Assembly: GCF_000332055.1 (NCBI RefSeq)
Contig: NZ_ALVZ01000211.1
Coordinates: forward strand, 1-58,339
Reading direction: 5' to 3'
DNA from: Xenococcus sp. PCC 7305
GTDB lineage: Bacteria; Cyanobacteriota; Cyanobacteriia; Cyanobacteriales; Xenococcaceae
Length of the DNA stretch: 58,339 bases
Part shown: piece after piece, positions 34,336 to 44,654 of the stretch
Numbering within the stretch: the stretch's first letter is position 1
Layout: the number at the start of each line of letters is the position of its first letter
The notes under the pieces: model-generated
What the model was told of the DNA's origin: nothing
The model's input: only the letters and a program-made list of their open reading frames with translations
Database searches by the model: none
Made by a program: the position numbers and the translations under genes

Positions 34336-37300
34336 AGAGTGCCAAAAAGACAAAAAATCTCTCAAGAAAACTGTACGGTGGCAGAACTGGTTGGCGATCG
34401 CATTCCTGGTTTTATTAGGTCTTTATGGGACTGGTTCTGTTGTTGCTTGGTATTTTGTTCAAACAAAGTTAATTCCCCTGATCGAAGTAGAACTGGGTAA
34501 ATACCTACATCGTCCGGTCACTATTGGCGATTTGCAAAAATTATCTTTAATGTCAGCTCGTTTTGGGCCAAGCACATTACCGGCAACTCCAGATAATCCA
34601 GACCGTGCCGAGATTGATGCGGTGGGTGTGAAGTTTAATTTAATTCCATTTATTATAAAAAAAAACCTGCCCCTCGAAGTAAATCTCATTCGTCCGAATC
34701 TCTATATTGAACAGAATGATCGCGGAAGTTGGACTCCTACTAATTTTGGCTCGGGAGAAGGCTCTGGGGAAGGAATTCAAATTGATGTCAAGGCGATCAA
34801 CCTCCAACAAGCTGATATCACTTTGGTGGCGCGTCAACCGGAAACCAAAAAACTGAATCCTCCTGTGCAGGCCAAATTCAATTCAGGAAAAGTCAATTTT
34901 CTTAATAATGGCAGGTTGATTAGGTTTAAAGTTCAAGGAAAATTAAACCAGGGAGGAAAAGTTAAGGTTACGGGAGAAGCGATCAATAATGTTATTGATT
35001 TGGTAGTTGATGGCAAAAAATTGCCCGCCACAGAAATTGAAAATCTTTTAGCTTTACCGATCGCCCTGGAAGAAGGCCATGTCAACGGCAAAATAGGGGT
35101 CAAACTCACAGGTGCGCCAATTCCTGAACTTGATGGCAAGATTAAACTAAATGATATTACTCTGGGCATTCCTGGTTTAACTAATACTTTTGCTAAAAGT
35201 AATGGTCAACTATATTTTGATGGCTCTCAACTCAGATTAGAACGCGTCGCAACCCTCTTTGGAGAAGTTCCAGGAGTCGCTAATGGAACTTTAGATATTG
35301 CAGGAGAGGGAAATTATAATCTCAATGCCAAAATTAAACCTATAGATAGCAATCAGGTTTTAGCAGCTTTAGACTTGGAATCTCCTGTTCCCCTAACAGG
35401 TAAAATCGTCGGGGAATTAGCGATGTCAGGAGTTTTAGAGAATCCTCGCATCGAGTTTGGCATTGCTAGCACAACAAAGACTCAAATCGACCAACTTGAT
35501 TTCCAAAAAGTTCAGGGCAATTTGGTGCTTCAAGGAAATAATCTTGTGATCCAAGATTTTACGGGAATACCCGAACCAGGAGGAAAAATACAAGCTCAGG
35601 GACTGATTAAACTCGATGCCAGCCAGAAAGTTACGTTAAATGTTCAAGGGTCAGATTTAGTTAGCGAAGAAATTGCCAAAAGCTACAACACCAAACTACC
35701 TCTAGAGATTGGTTTAGTTAACGGGAAGGCTCAGCTTGATTTTTCCGCCGATGATTTGAGCACCTTTCAAATTAGCAATGGCAAGGGGAATTTTGTTCTC
35801 GGAGCGGGGCTCGTGACCCTCAATAATCTAAGCTATCAAGATCGGCAATGGCGATCGCAAATTCTGGCATCTGATGTCAGGTTTGATAGTCTGCCTTTCG
35901 GTAAAGATGTCCCCGAAACTATTGGTGCGGGCTTAGTGAACGGAAGTTTCAGTGCCACAGGATACATCAATGATCCGAATCTCCAAACTGTGGTTGCTGA
36001 GGGAACAGCTACGGTTAAGACAGTTGGGGGGACAATTCTATCTCCTCAAATTAATCTAGCATCTGGCATTTGGCGAGGTGATTTTACGACTAATCAGATC
36101 AAACTCAGGCAATTATTCCCTGAAGTCCCCGCCGAATTTAATGATCAAATTAAGGGTGATGTCTTTTTGACGGGAAAAGTCAGTGAAGCTCCAGGAACAG
36201 AAACTACGATAACTGGGGAAGGAAATCTCCAATTAGCCACAGGAAACCTGAGTCTATCTGATTTGAGAGTCACAGGGAATAATTGGAGCACGATCGCAGA
36301 TGCCCAAAATTTAGAACTCAAACAATTAAACTCCACAACTCCTGAACAGTTTGCTGGTTTGATCAATGGCAATTTTAATATTTCGGGAACCATTGACAAT
36401 ATTACTCCCTCAGGAATTATCGCCACCGGAGATGGCAGTTTAACACTGCCGGAAGGGATTTTTGCGGCCCAGAATTTGGCGATCGCAGATGGTAATTTTA
36501 AAACAATCATTATTCCCCAAGGAGTAGATCTAAGTTTATTTGCCGATCCCAATTCTGATGATTTGATTCTTGAAGGAAATCTAACCGGAGAATTAGATGT
36601 TGCGGGGCAGGTGGAAAAAATAGATCCCACTGAGATTTCGGCGATCGGGAATGTCAGTTTTAGTCGTGGTATTGATTTGCTCGAAGACGCTTTTACGGCT
36701 GAGGTTATTTGGGATGGCTCTCGCTTAGATATTCTCCAAGCTACAGGAGATAACCTTGATACCAAAGGTTTTATCGAACTAGATGAAAGCTTCTTTGATA
36801 ATATTCCCGATAAATTAGCAGCCGTTAATTACTTTGAATTCGATGTCACCAGAGCTAATTGGATTGATATTAATCGACTCAAACTTACTCTTCCTAGCTG
36901 GGCCGTCAATTTAACTAAATCTGGCAGGTTTGATTTTCGAGGTCGCTTGAGTGGTACGCCCTCATTAATGAATATTGATGGGGATCTGACAATGCGTGAA
37001 TTTGTTGTCGAATCCTATACTCTGGCCGAAAATTTGTCGGGTACAGTGCAAATTAATCCCAACTCGGGAATTAATTTAGATTTGCGAGAATCTTTGAGTG
37101 AGCAAAACCAACAAATCCAATTACAACTTGATCGCAATTTTCTGCCTCAGTTTTTCTCTTTACAACATCCAGAATTTTCTGTGGTCGGTAAGGGAAAACA
37201 AGAGATCTTGCAAGCAGAAGTAACCAACTTCCCCCTAGAATTGCTCAAAATCATCGCGCTCAAAAGTCCTGATTTCGATATTCCCGAAAATATTGCTGCT

Positions 37301-39943
37301 CAACCCTTACTGGGGAGACTATCCGGCGATTTTACCTCCAATCTTAATACCCTCGATACTTCGGGGCAAAACCTGGTGATTACCTCCCCCACTTTCGGTC
37401 GCTTTAATGGGAGTCAAGTTACAGGAAGCTTTGACTACGCTACTAATTATCTCGCCATCGAAGATGTCAAGTTTACCCAAGGAAGTAGTGTTTATCAATT
37501 AAAAGGAGATGTTATCCAAAAAGACGATGATATTGGAGTGAATGGTATTGTCTCAGTCGAAAAAGGAGAAATACAAGATGTTTTAGTCGCCCTAGAAATT
37601 TTTGAGCTTAGAGATATCGGCAATTTTTCCGGCGATCGCAAATATAGTGATTTCTCAGATTTGGAACTTGATACTAATCCCCCAAGTATTGGCAAAAATA
37701 CCAAATCATTGTGGGAGGAAATAGAGTTGTTATCGAGAACCCAATATAACTTAGATAAGCTGGAGCAGGAACGACAAGAATCCTCTTTTCTCCCAGAACT
37801 AAAAGATCTCAAAGGTGGATTCAATGGCGAAATAGAAGTTTCAGGTTCTCTCAATCAGGGTATTACCGCAGACTTCCAGTTCCAAGGTCGACAATGGCAA
37901 TGGGCGAAGCGTCAAACAGGAGAATCACTGGAAGACAATATTTTTGCGGAGGAAATAACTCTAAAAGGAGATTTGCGTAACAATGTTTTAACCATACTTC
38001 CCTTAAAAATTTATTTCCCAGATAAACGCCCCCTGAATACTAGGAACCAAGAAATCCTGCAACCCCAACTAATTATTACCGGAAGCTTAGGGGGAGAAAA
38101 TCTCTCGGGCAAAGTAGATCTGCATGATATTCCGATTGAACTAATTGAACAAGTGGTGACTCTGCCCCCTGAAATTGCTTTCGGTGGCACTATCGACGCC
38201 GAAGCGACAATCACTGGGAAGCAGGAAAACCCCAAAGGGAAGGGAGAATTAATCATTCGCGATGCGACCATCAATCAAGACTCGATTCAATCGACCGAAG
38301 CCTATTTCGATTACAATAATGCCCTTTTAACGTTTAGTGCTAGTAGTATTGTTGCGCCAGAAGCCGAACCTTTAACTATTAATGGCCAGATTCCCTATCA
38401 ATTGCCCATTGCTAGTACCCCACCACAAAGCGATCGCCTTAAGGCAAGTCTCAATATTAAAGACAATGGTCTAGCTATTATCAATATCCTCTCAAATGGC
38501 GAAATTAATTGGCTCGATGGGCAGGGAGAAGTCGTCTTAGATTTACAAGGGAAGTTTGATCAAACGACAAATCAAGCCAGTCAGCTGACAGCAGAAGGCA
38601 CAGTTAATCTTGAGCAGGGAAAAATAGAGGTCAGAAGCTTGCCCGATGAGCAACTAACCGAGGTTAACAGCAAAATTAATTTTGATTTGGACCACATTTC
38701 GGTAGAAAACTTTATTGGTAATTTCGGTGGAGGTAAAATTTCCGCCGGAGGCACCATTCCTTTAACTCGCGATAGCATTCAAGAAAATCCTCTGACAATT
38801 AATCTTGATGATGTGGCGATCGACCTTAAAGGACTATATCAAGGTGGAGTCCAAGGAAGTTTACAAATTTTGGGAACAGCGACTGAACCTGATATCACAG
38901 GCTCTATCGACTTACAAGATGGCATATTTTTGCTCAGCAATACCACTGCTCCTGTTGAAGATAATCCAGATTCCAACCCTGGAGAAAATAATCTAGATCC
39001 CAATACAGAAGAAGAAGAAAAGAATCCAGATTCCAACACAGAAGAAGATAATCCAAATTCCAATACTGATTCTAGAATTTCAGCTCAAGAAGAGGGATTA
39101 GCTGCAGCAGTCGAATATAAAAACTTACAACTTCAGCTGGGAAAAAATATTAAGATCAGTCAGCCTCCTATTTTAAACTTCTTTGCCACAGGAACCCTTG
39201 ATCTTGAGGGGACTTTCCTTCAGCCCCTTCCCGAAGGCACGATTAATGTCGAACGAGGACAGGTGAATCTCTTCACCACTCAGCTAAACCTGGCGCAGGG
39301 TGAGGAAAACACAGCCCGATTTACCCGTAGCAACGGACTTGATCCTTTTCTAAATATTGATCTGGTTGGTTCTGCGATCGAAACTAAGCAAAATAGTGTT
39401 GTTAGAGACTCTTTGTCCTCAGAAATTGAGGATAATCCTACCTTTAGCCTTGGCACTCTCGACACTGTGCGCATTTCAGCTAAGGTTGAAGGGTTAGCGA
39501 GTCAGATTGCTAATAAAATACAACTTACTAGTAGTCCTCCCCGCAGTCAAACGCAAATCTTGGCGTTATTAGGTGGTGGTTTTGTGGACACCTTGGGCAG
39601 AGGAAGTAGCACTTTGGGGTTGGCAAATTTGGCAGGTTCGGCATTGTTTGGTAGCTTGAATTCAGAGTTTAATGATATTTTTCCCATTGGTGAAGTCAGA
39701 CTTTTCCCGACACAAATCATTGATGAAGATCAAGAACGCGATCGCCGTGATGCCTTGGCTGGGGAACTGGCAATTAATGTTACCGATAAATTTTCCTTTT
39801 CTGTGCTGAAAATCCTCAATATTGGTGAGATTCCAGCGCAAGTGGGGATTCGCTACAATTTCAACGAGAATTTTGTGCTACGAGGTTCTACCAACTTTGA
39901 CGATGAGAGTCGTACGATTTTGGAGTACGAATTAAGATTCTGA
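34322..39943 (+). CDS. TamB-like translocation and assembly module protein (DUF490)
   Basis: An 1873-residue envelope protein. A cytosolic stub of about 20 residues precedes a membrane anchor (about 22-47), then a very long periplasmic beta-rich region of AsmA/TamB repeats and the C-terminal DUF490 domain ending NFVLRGSTNFDDESRTILEYELRF. TamB-type proteins bridge inner and outer membranes and carry phospholipids or help Omp85-dependent insertion; in plants the relative is TIC236. Near residues 1545-1590 (DNA about 38955-39080) there is an Asn/Asp/Glu-rich insert with NPDSN repeats, likely a flexible linker. ATG at 34322. No Omp85/TamA gene is adjacent. Confidence 0.92.
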   Translation: MKPTKECQKDKKSLKKTVRWQNWLAIAFLVLLGLYGTGSVVAWYFVQTKLIPLIEVELGKYLHRPVTIGDLQKLSLMSARFGPSTLPATPDNPDRAEIDAVGVKFNLIPFIIKKNLPLEVNLIRPNLYIEQNDRGSWTPTNFGSGEGSGEGIQIDVKAINLQQADITLVARQPETKKLNPPVQAKFNSGKVNFLNNGRLIRFKVQGKLNQGGKVKVTGEAINNVIDLVVDGKKLPATEIENLLALPIALEEGHVNGKIGVKLTGAPIPELDGKIKLNDITLGIPGLTNTFAKSNGQLYFDGSQLRLERVATLFGEVPGVANGTLDIAGEGNYNLNAKIKPIDSNQVLAALDLESPVPLTGKIVGELAMSGVLENPRIEFGIASTTKTQIDQLDFQKVQGNLVLQGNNLVIQDFTGIPEPGGKIQAQGLIKLDASQKVTLNVQGSDLVSEEIAKSYNTKLPLEIGLVNGKAQLDFSADDLSTFQISNGKGNFVLGAGLVTLNNLSYQDRQWRSQILASDVRFDSLPFGKDVPETIGAGLVNGSFSATGYINDPNLQTVVAEGTATVKTVGGTILSPQINLASGIWRGDFTTNQIKLRQLFPEVPAEFNDQIKGDVFLTGKVSEAPGTETTITGEGNLQLATGNLSLSDLRVTGNNWSTIADAQNLELKQLNSTTPEQFAGLINGNFNISGTIDNITPSGIIATGDGSLTLPEGIFAAQNLAIADGNFKTIIIPQGVDLSLFADPNSDDLILEGNLTGELDVAGQVEKIDPTEISAIGNVSFSRGIDLLEDAFTAEVIWDGSRLDILQATGDNLDTKGFIELDESFFDNIPDKLAAVNYFEFDVTRANWIDINRLKLTLPSWAVNLTKSGRFDFRGRLSGTPSLMNIDGDLTMREFVVESYTLAENLSGTVQINPNSGINLDLRESLSEQNQQIQLQLDRNFLPQFFSLQHPEFSVVGKGKQEILQAEVTNFPLELLKIIALKSPDFDIPENIAAQPLLGRLSGDFTSNLNTLDTSGQNLVITSPTFGRFNGSQVTGSFDYATNYLAIEDVKFTQGSSVYQLKGDVIQKDDDIGVNGIVSVEKGEIQDVLVALEIFELRDIGNFSGDRKYSDFSDLELDTNPPSIGKNTKSLWEEIELLSRTQYNLDKLEQERQESSFLPELKDLKGGFNGEIEVSGSLNQGITADFQFQGRQWQWAKRQTGESLEDNIFAEEITLKGDLRNNVLTILPLKIYFPDKRPLNTRNQEILQPQLIITGSLGGENLSGKVDLHDIPIELIEQVVTLPPEIAFGGTIDAEATITGKQENPKGKGELIIRDATINQDSIQSTEAYFDYNNALLTFSASSIVAPEAEPLTINGQIPYQLPIASTPPQSDRLKASLNIKDNGLAIINILSNGEINWLDGQGEVVLDLQGKFDQTTNQASQLTAEGTVNLEQGKIEVRSLPDEQLTEVNSKINFDLDHISVENFIGNFGGGKISAGGTIPLTRDSIQENPLTINLDDVAIDLKGLYQGGVQGSLQILGTATEPDITGSIDLQDGIFLLSNTTAPVEDNPDSNPGENNLDPNTEEEEKNPDSNTEEDNPNSNTDSRISAQEEGLAAAVEYKNLQLQLGKNIKISQPPILNFFATGTLDLEGTFLQPLPEGTINVERGQVNLFTTQLNLAQGEENTARFTRSNGLDPFLNIDLVGSAIETKQNSVVRDSLSSEIEDNPTFSLGTLDTVRISAKVEGLASQIANKIQLTSSPPRSQTQILALLGGGFVDTLGRGSSTLGLANLAGSALFGSLNSEFNDIFPIGEVRLFPTQIIDEDQERDRRDALAGELAINVTDKFSFSVLKILNIGEIPAQVGIRYNFNENFVLRGSTNFDDESRTILEYELRF

Positions 39944-39999
39944 GACTTCTACCCTCGTCTATAATTAATTCAAGAAGTAATAATTCAATGAGGTAGAGC

Positions 40000-40635
40000 G
40001 TGGCGACGATCGCAGTAATTGACTACGATATGGGGAATCTTCATTCTGCTTGTAAAGGTTTAGAGAAAACAGGGGCAACCACCAATGTAACCGATTCCCC
40101 GGAGGATATTGCCCAAGCAGATGCGGTAGTACTACCTGGAGTAGGTGCTTTCGATCCCGCAATGCAGCATATTCGCGATCGCAAGTTGGCAGAACCCATC
40201 AAACAGGCGATCGCATCAGGAAAGCCTTTTCTGGGAATTTGTTTAGGTTTACATATTCTTTTCGAAGGCTCAGAAGAAGGCTCGGAAGCGGGATTGGGAA
40301 TCATTCCTGGGAGAGTCAAGCGTTTTCGGAGCGAACCAGGAATTACGATTCCCCATATGGGTTGGAATCAATTGGAGCTGACCCAACCAGGTTGCCCCTT
40401 GTGGAAAAACATAGATCCTAATTCCTATGTTTATTTCGTTCATTCTTATTATGTAGACCCGATAGATAAGGTTGTTGATGCTGCCACCGTTACCCATGGC
40501 TCCCAAACCTTTACAGCTGCGATCGCAAAAGATAATCTAATGGCCGTCCAATTTCACCCGGAAAAATCTTCTGACGCTGGCCTACAAATACTATCTAATT
40601 TTGTCAGCATGGTAAAAACTGCCGTGCTTATTTAA
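40000..40635 (+). CDS. hisH: Imidazole glycerol phosphate synthase, glutaminase subunit
   Basis: HisH releases ammonia from glutamine and feeds it to HisF for histidine biosynthesis. The 211-residue class I amidotransferase has the oxyanion segment PGVGAFDPAM, the nucleophile Cys81 in GICLGLHILFEGSEEG, and the catalytic His-Glu pair in VQFHPEKSSDAG. The start is GTG at 40000 with a GAGG-type site upstream. It follows the TamB-like gene by 56 bases. hisF is not in the window, as is common with scattered cyanobacterial his genes. Confidence 0.96.
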   Translation: MATIAVIDYDMGNLHSACKGLEKTGATTNVTDSPEDIAQADAVVLPGVGAFDPAMQHIRDRKLAEPIKQAIASGKPFLGICLGLHILFEGSEEGSEAGLGIIPGRVKRFRSEPGITIPHMGWNQLELTQPGCPLWKNIDPNSYVYFVHSYYVDPIDKVVDAATVTHGSQTFTAAIAKDNLMAVQFHPEKSSDAGLQILSNFVSMVKTAVLI

Positions 40636-40691
40636 TTGATTTTTGCCACGTACACTCTCCTCGGTCTTAAGGTACATCAGGAAAAAGCGAA

Positions 40692-40723
40692 CTTCTGCCC
40701 TCTGCCCTCTGCCTTCTGCCTTT
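40692..40723. repeat. TCTGCCC/TCTGCCT tandem repeat
   Basis: Four or five tandem copies of a seven-base unit (TCTGCCC, TCTGCCT) between the convergent hisH and NblA-like genes. The same unit is found near 31668-31697 and, on the other strand, near 11302-11327 and 48313-48328. Confidence 0.8.
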
Positions 40724-40725
40724 AT

Positions 40726-41010
40726 TTAATGTTCTTGGCTGAAATTTGGCAGTTGGATTTGGTTTGATGCTTGTCCAACGGTTTTTTGGCGAATTAGCCG
40801 AAGATTTGCCAGATAGGCATCATGAAGGGTTATATATCTTTGAAGTAAATCGTCATATTGCGATTCTAGTTTTTGATGCTTTTGATGGCCTCGAATCATC
40901 CTGACGAACAATTGCCAGACAACCATCTTGGCCTGCTCTGGATGCTCCTCCAAATAGCGTTTTAAGTTTTCTTTTTCAAATTCTTGTTCGATAGTTAATT
41001 TCATCGTCAT
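40726..41010 (-). CDS. Small helical protein, NblA-like N-terminus
   Basis: A protein of about 94 residues from the ATG at 41010 (MTMKLTIEQEFEKENLKRYL); ATGs at 41025 and 41004 are alternatives, and no strong ribosome-binding site decides. The N-terminal half, LTIEQEFEKENLKRYLEEHP then EQAKMVVWQLFVRMI, resembles NblA, the adaptor that delivers phycobilisomes for degradation (SLEQEFxLRxFExQ...EQAQEFLxxLYxQMM). The C-terminal half is an additional helical segment with QYDDLLQRYITLHDAYLANL, absent from classical NblA of about 60 residues. The NblA link is by recall of pattern only. It lies just upstream of, and divergent from, chlL. Confidence 0.55.
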   Translation of the reverse strand: MTMKLTIEQEFEKENLKRYLEEHPEQAKMVVWQLFVRMIRGHQKHQKLESQYDDLLQRYITLHDAYLANLRLIRQKTVGQASNQIQLPNFSQEH

Positions 41011-41031
41011 AAATTGCGATCGCATTAGCAA

Positions 41032-41658
41032 TCAACAGTAAATAATCTCTTACTTTTGATCTATGTTCTCTGCCTTGTCTCCAATTTCTCTTTTTTCCCT
41101 GAGACTTCAGCCAGAAAATACTGAGAATTTTCTCAGATTACATCTTTAATTGATTAGGTAACTGCAAAATTTATTCTTAATTTACAAAAAAGATTATTTA
41201 CCTGTCTCCGCGAAATTTTAATTCTCATCTCAGTCATGATCGTAGGTAAATTATGCAGTAGCCTGATTAACTCTCAAGTCTTGTAAAACAAAGATCACAG
41301 CGATCTGTAGTCCTGGTGCTCTAGTGATAAATACTCAAGAGCTATCTTTGATTTCTCAGGGTTTGCGATCGCACTTTTGAGAAATATTCAGTATTTTGTC
41401 TTTTGTTGTTATTTATATAAAAATAAGACATAAAATTTATTTATGGCATATTATATATTCTGACAAGGTCTCTCAAAGTATTTCAAATGTTCATGATACT
41501 TTTAGAAACTACATAATCCGATTAAGTTTGATTTTGAATCTTCCCAAGGCTTTATTTTTCGGTATTAATAAGTAAATAATTGACTTAACGAACCAAAACA
41601 AATTTAAAACAATTTCCTCTGGTCATAGGAGGGAAGATAATCAGGAGAGATTAACAAC
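41032..41658. promoter_or_regulatory. Long AT-rich region upstream of chlL
   Basis: These 627 bases hold no gene. At 41121-41136 CTGAGAA-TT-TTCTCAG forms a short palindrome. The last 60 bases contain two purine-rich candidates for ribosome binding (AGGAGGG near 41627 and CAGGAGAG near 41641). The length suggests a long leader or complex promoter for the chlorophyll genes, but I could not assign a specific box. Confidence 0.45.
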
Positions 41659-42519
41659 GTGGGCAAACAAATAAGATTAGCAGTTTACGGCAAAGGCGGA
41701 ATTGGCAAATCTACAACTAGCTGTAATATTTCCGCAGCCTTAGCCAAAAGAGGCAAAAAAGTTCTCCAAATTGGTTGTGACCCCAAACATGACAGCACCT
41801 TTACCCTTACAGGTTTTTTAATCCCTACGATTATTGATACCCTACAAGAAAAAGACTTTCATTATGAAGATATTTGGCCCGAAGACGTTATCTATGAAGG
41901 TTATGGTGGAGTAAGCTGCGTTGAAGCTGGGGGCCCTCCTGCTGGTGCTGGCTGTGGTGGTTATGTTGTCGGGGAAACTGTCAAACTGCTCAAAGAGTTA
42001 AATGCTTTTGATGAGTATGATGTCATTCTCTTTGACGTTCTTGGCGACGTAGTTTGTGGAGGATTCGCTGCACCCCTAAACTACGCCGACTATTGCTTAA
42101 TCGTTACTGACAATGGTTTTGATGCCTTGTTTGCTGCTAATCGGATTGCCGCTTCGGTTAGAGAAAAAGCGAGAACTCATTCCCTGCGTCTTGCAGGTTT
42201 AATTGGGAACAGGACTTCTAAGCGGGATCTTATAGACAAATATATCTCCCATGTTCCTATGCCCGTACTGGAAATCTTGCCTTTAATTGAAGACATTCGA
42301 GTATCTCGGGTTAAAGGAAAAACCCTATTTGAGATGGCAGATAAAGATCCTGCTCTTAGTTTCGTTTGCGATTATTATCTCAACATAGCCGACCAAATTT
42401 TGGCACAACCAGAAGGAGTTGTCCCCAATGAGTCACAAGACAGAGAATTATTTAGTCTGCTATCCGATTTCTATCTCAATCCCACCAAGCCCAAAGAAGA
42501 AGAATTAATGATGGTCTAA
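41659..42519 (+). CDS. chlL: Light-independent protochlorophyllide reductase, iron-sulfur ATP-binding subunit
   Basis: ChlL is the NifH-like dimer that hydrolyses ATP and passes electrons to ChlN-ChlB, reducing protochlorophyllide in the dark. The 286-residue protein has the P-loop [11 protein letters not shown] near residue 10, the cluster ligands Cys99 (AGAGCGG) and Cys133 (GDVVCGG), and the switch regions of the NifH family. The start is GTG at 41659 with a CAGGAGAG site upstream; a few residues precede the conserved LAVYGKGG. chlN follows 108 bases downstream on the same strand. chlB is not in the window. The system is oxygen-sensitive and typically induced in the dark or at low oxygen. 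Confidence 0.98.
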   Translation: MGKQIRLAVYGKGGIGKSTTSCNISAALAKRGKKVLQIGCDPKHDSTFTLTGFLIPTIIDTLQEKDFHYEDIWPEDVIYEGYGGVSCVEAGGPPAGAGCGGYVVGETVKLLKELNAFDEYDVILFDVLGDVVCGGFAAPLNYADYCLIVTDNGFDALFAANRIAASVREKARTHSLRLAGLIGNRTSKRDLIDKYISHVPMPVLEILPLIEDIRVSRVKGKTLFEMADKDPALSFVCDYYLNIADQILAQPEGVVPNESQDRELFSLLSDFYLNPTKPKEEELMMV

Positions 42520-42548
42520 ATCAGTTAACAGTTATCAGTCATCGGTAG

Positions 42549-42568
42549 GGGTGAATGGCCATTCGCCC
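42549..42568. repeat. Ten-pair palindrome between chlL and chlN
   Basis: GGGTGAATGG and CCATTCGCCC pair completely with one G-U and no loop bases beyond the centre. It resembles the GGGCGAATGGCCATTCGCCC palindrome widely scattered in cyanobacterial intergenic DNA. In the transcript it could stabilise the chlL end or limit read-through to chlN. Confidence 0.7.
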
Positions 42569-42597
42569 GTACATATTTTTATCAGTCAGCATCTTAA

Positions 42598-44031
<1,434 letters not shown>

Positions 44032-44055
44032 TTCTTACAATTTAGTGACAACATG

Positions 44056-44091
44056 AAAATAGAGATATGGTTAGACTGTGTCTCTATTTTT
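44056..44091 (+). terminator. Rho-independent terminator after chlN
   Basis: AAAATAGAGA and TCTCTATTTT form a ten-pair stem with a 15-base loop, with a T run at its 3' side, 25 bases after the chlN stop. Confidence 0.75.
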
Positions 44092-44115
44092 GCTATCTAG
44101 ATTTACCATTAAATT

Positions 44116-44538
44116 ATGGAAGAATTACTAGACCTCAAACAATTATTGCTACAAGGAGATATTAGGGGTTCTCTTGCTTTAGTAGAAGATTTAGAAGAAA
44201 TGGGACGCAAAGCGATTATTGATAAAATTCGTAGCTATGCCATTATTCTTCTTCTACACCTGATTAAACAACGAGCAGAAAAAAGAACTACTAAATCCTG
44301 GGATGTTTCGATTCGTAATTCAATTCGTGAAATTCTCAATGCTAATAAACGACGCAAAGCTGGTGGCTATTACGTACCCTTGGAAGAGTTAAAGGAAATT
44401 CTAGTCGCAGCCTATCCTAATGCTTTGGATTTAGCTTCTCTAGAAGTAGCATCGGGAAGTTACGAACCAGAAGAATTGGCCACAATGGTCAATCAAGATG
44501 CAATTATTGAGTTTGCTTTGTCAAATATAGCTAATTGA
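44116..44538 (+). CDS. DUF29 family protein
   Basis: A 140-residue helical protein of the DUF29 family, abundant in cyanobacteria and of unknown function. It has the family core IRSYAIILLLHLIKQRAEKR, TTKSWDVSIRNSIREI and AYPNALDLASLE. ATG at 44116, just after the chlN terminator. The start MEELLDLKQLLLQGDIRGSL differs from the most common DUF29 opening, but the rest fits. Confidence 0.85.
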   Translation: MEELLDLKQLLLQGDIRGSLALVEDLEEMGRKAIIDKIRSYAIILLLHLIKQRAEKRTTKSWDVSIRNSIREILNANKRRKAGGYYVPLEELKEILVAAYPNALDLASLEVASGSYEPEELATMVNQDAIIEFALSNIAN

Positions 44539-44556
44539 AAATTATGGCAATTGCTC

Positions 44557-44654
44557 TTATTCTTGACTAATATGATTTACAAGAAAATCAATAAATGTTT
44601 GAACCCTTAGAGAATGGCGTCGATTTGGTAGATAGAGAGCATAAATTCCTATGT
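44557..44654 (-). pseudogene. C-terminal remnant of a LysR-family regulator
   Basis: In the gap between the DUF29 gene and dnaN the reverse strand encodes GIYALYLPNRRHSLRVQTFI, followed by DFLVNHISQE and a stop at 44557. This matches the closing segment of LysR-type transcriptional regulators ('IYAVYPxRRHLSxKVRxFIDFLVE'). Nothing of the DNA-binding or remaining effector domain survives: the frame runs straight into the dnaN coding end. A relic about 33 codons long, recognised by pattern only. Confidence 0.6.

Noticed and set aside
36145-36765. 206-codon open frame antisense to the TamB-like gene
   Set aside because: Lies wholly within a long conserved coding region; composition is that of the mirrored beta-repeat sequence, with no recognisable domain.
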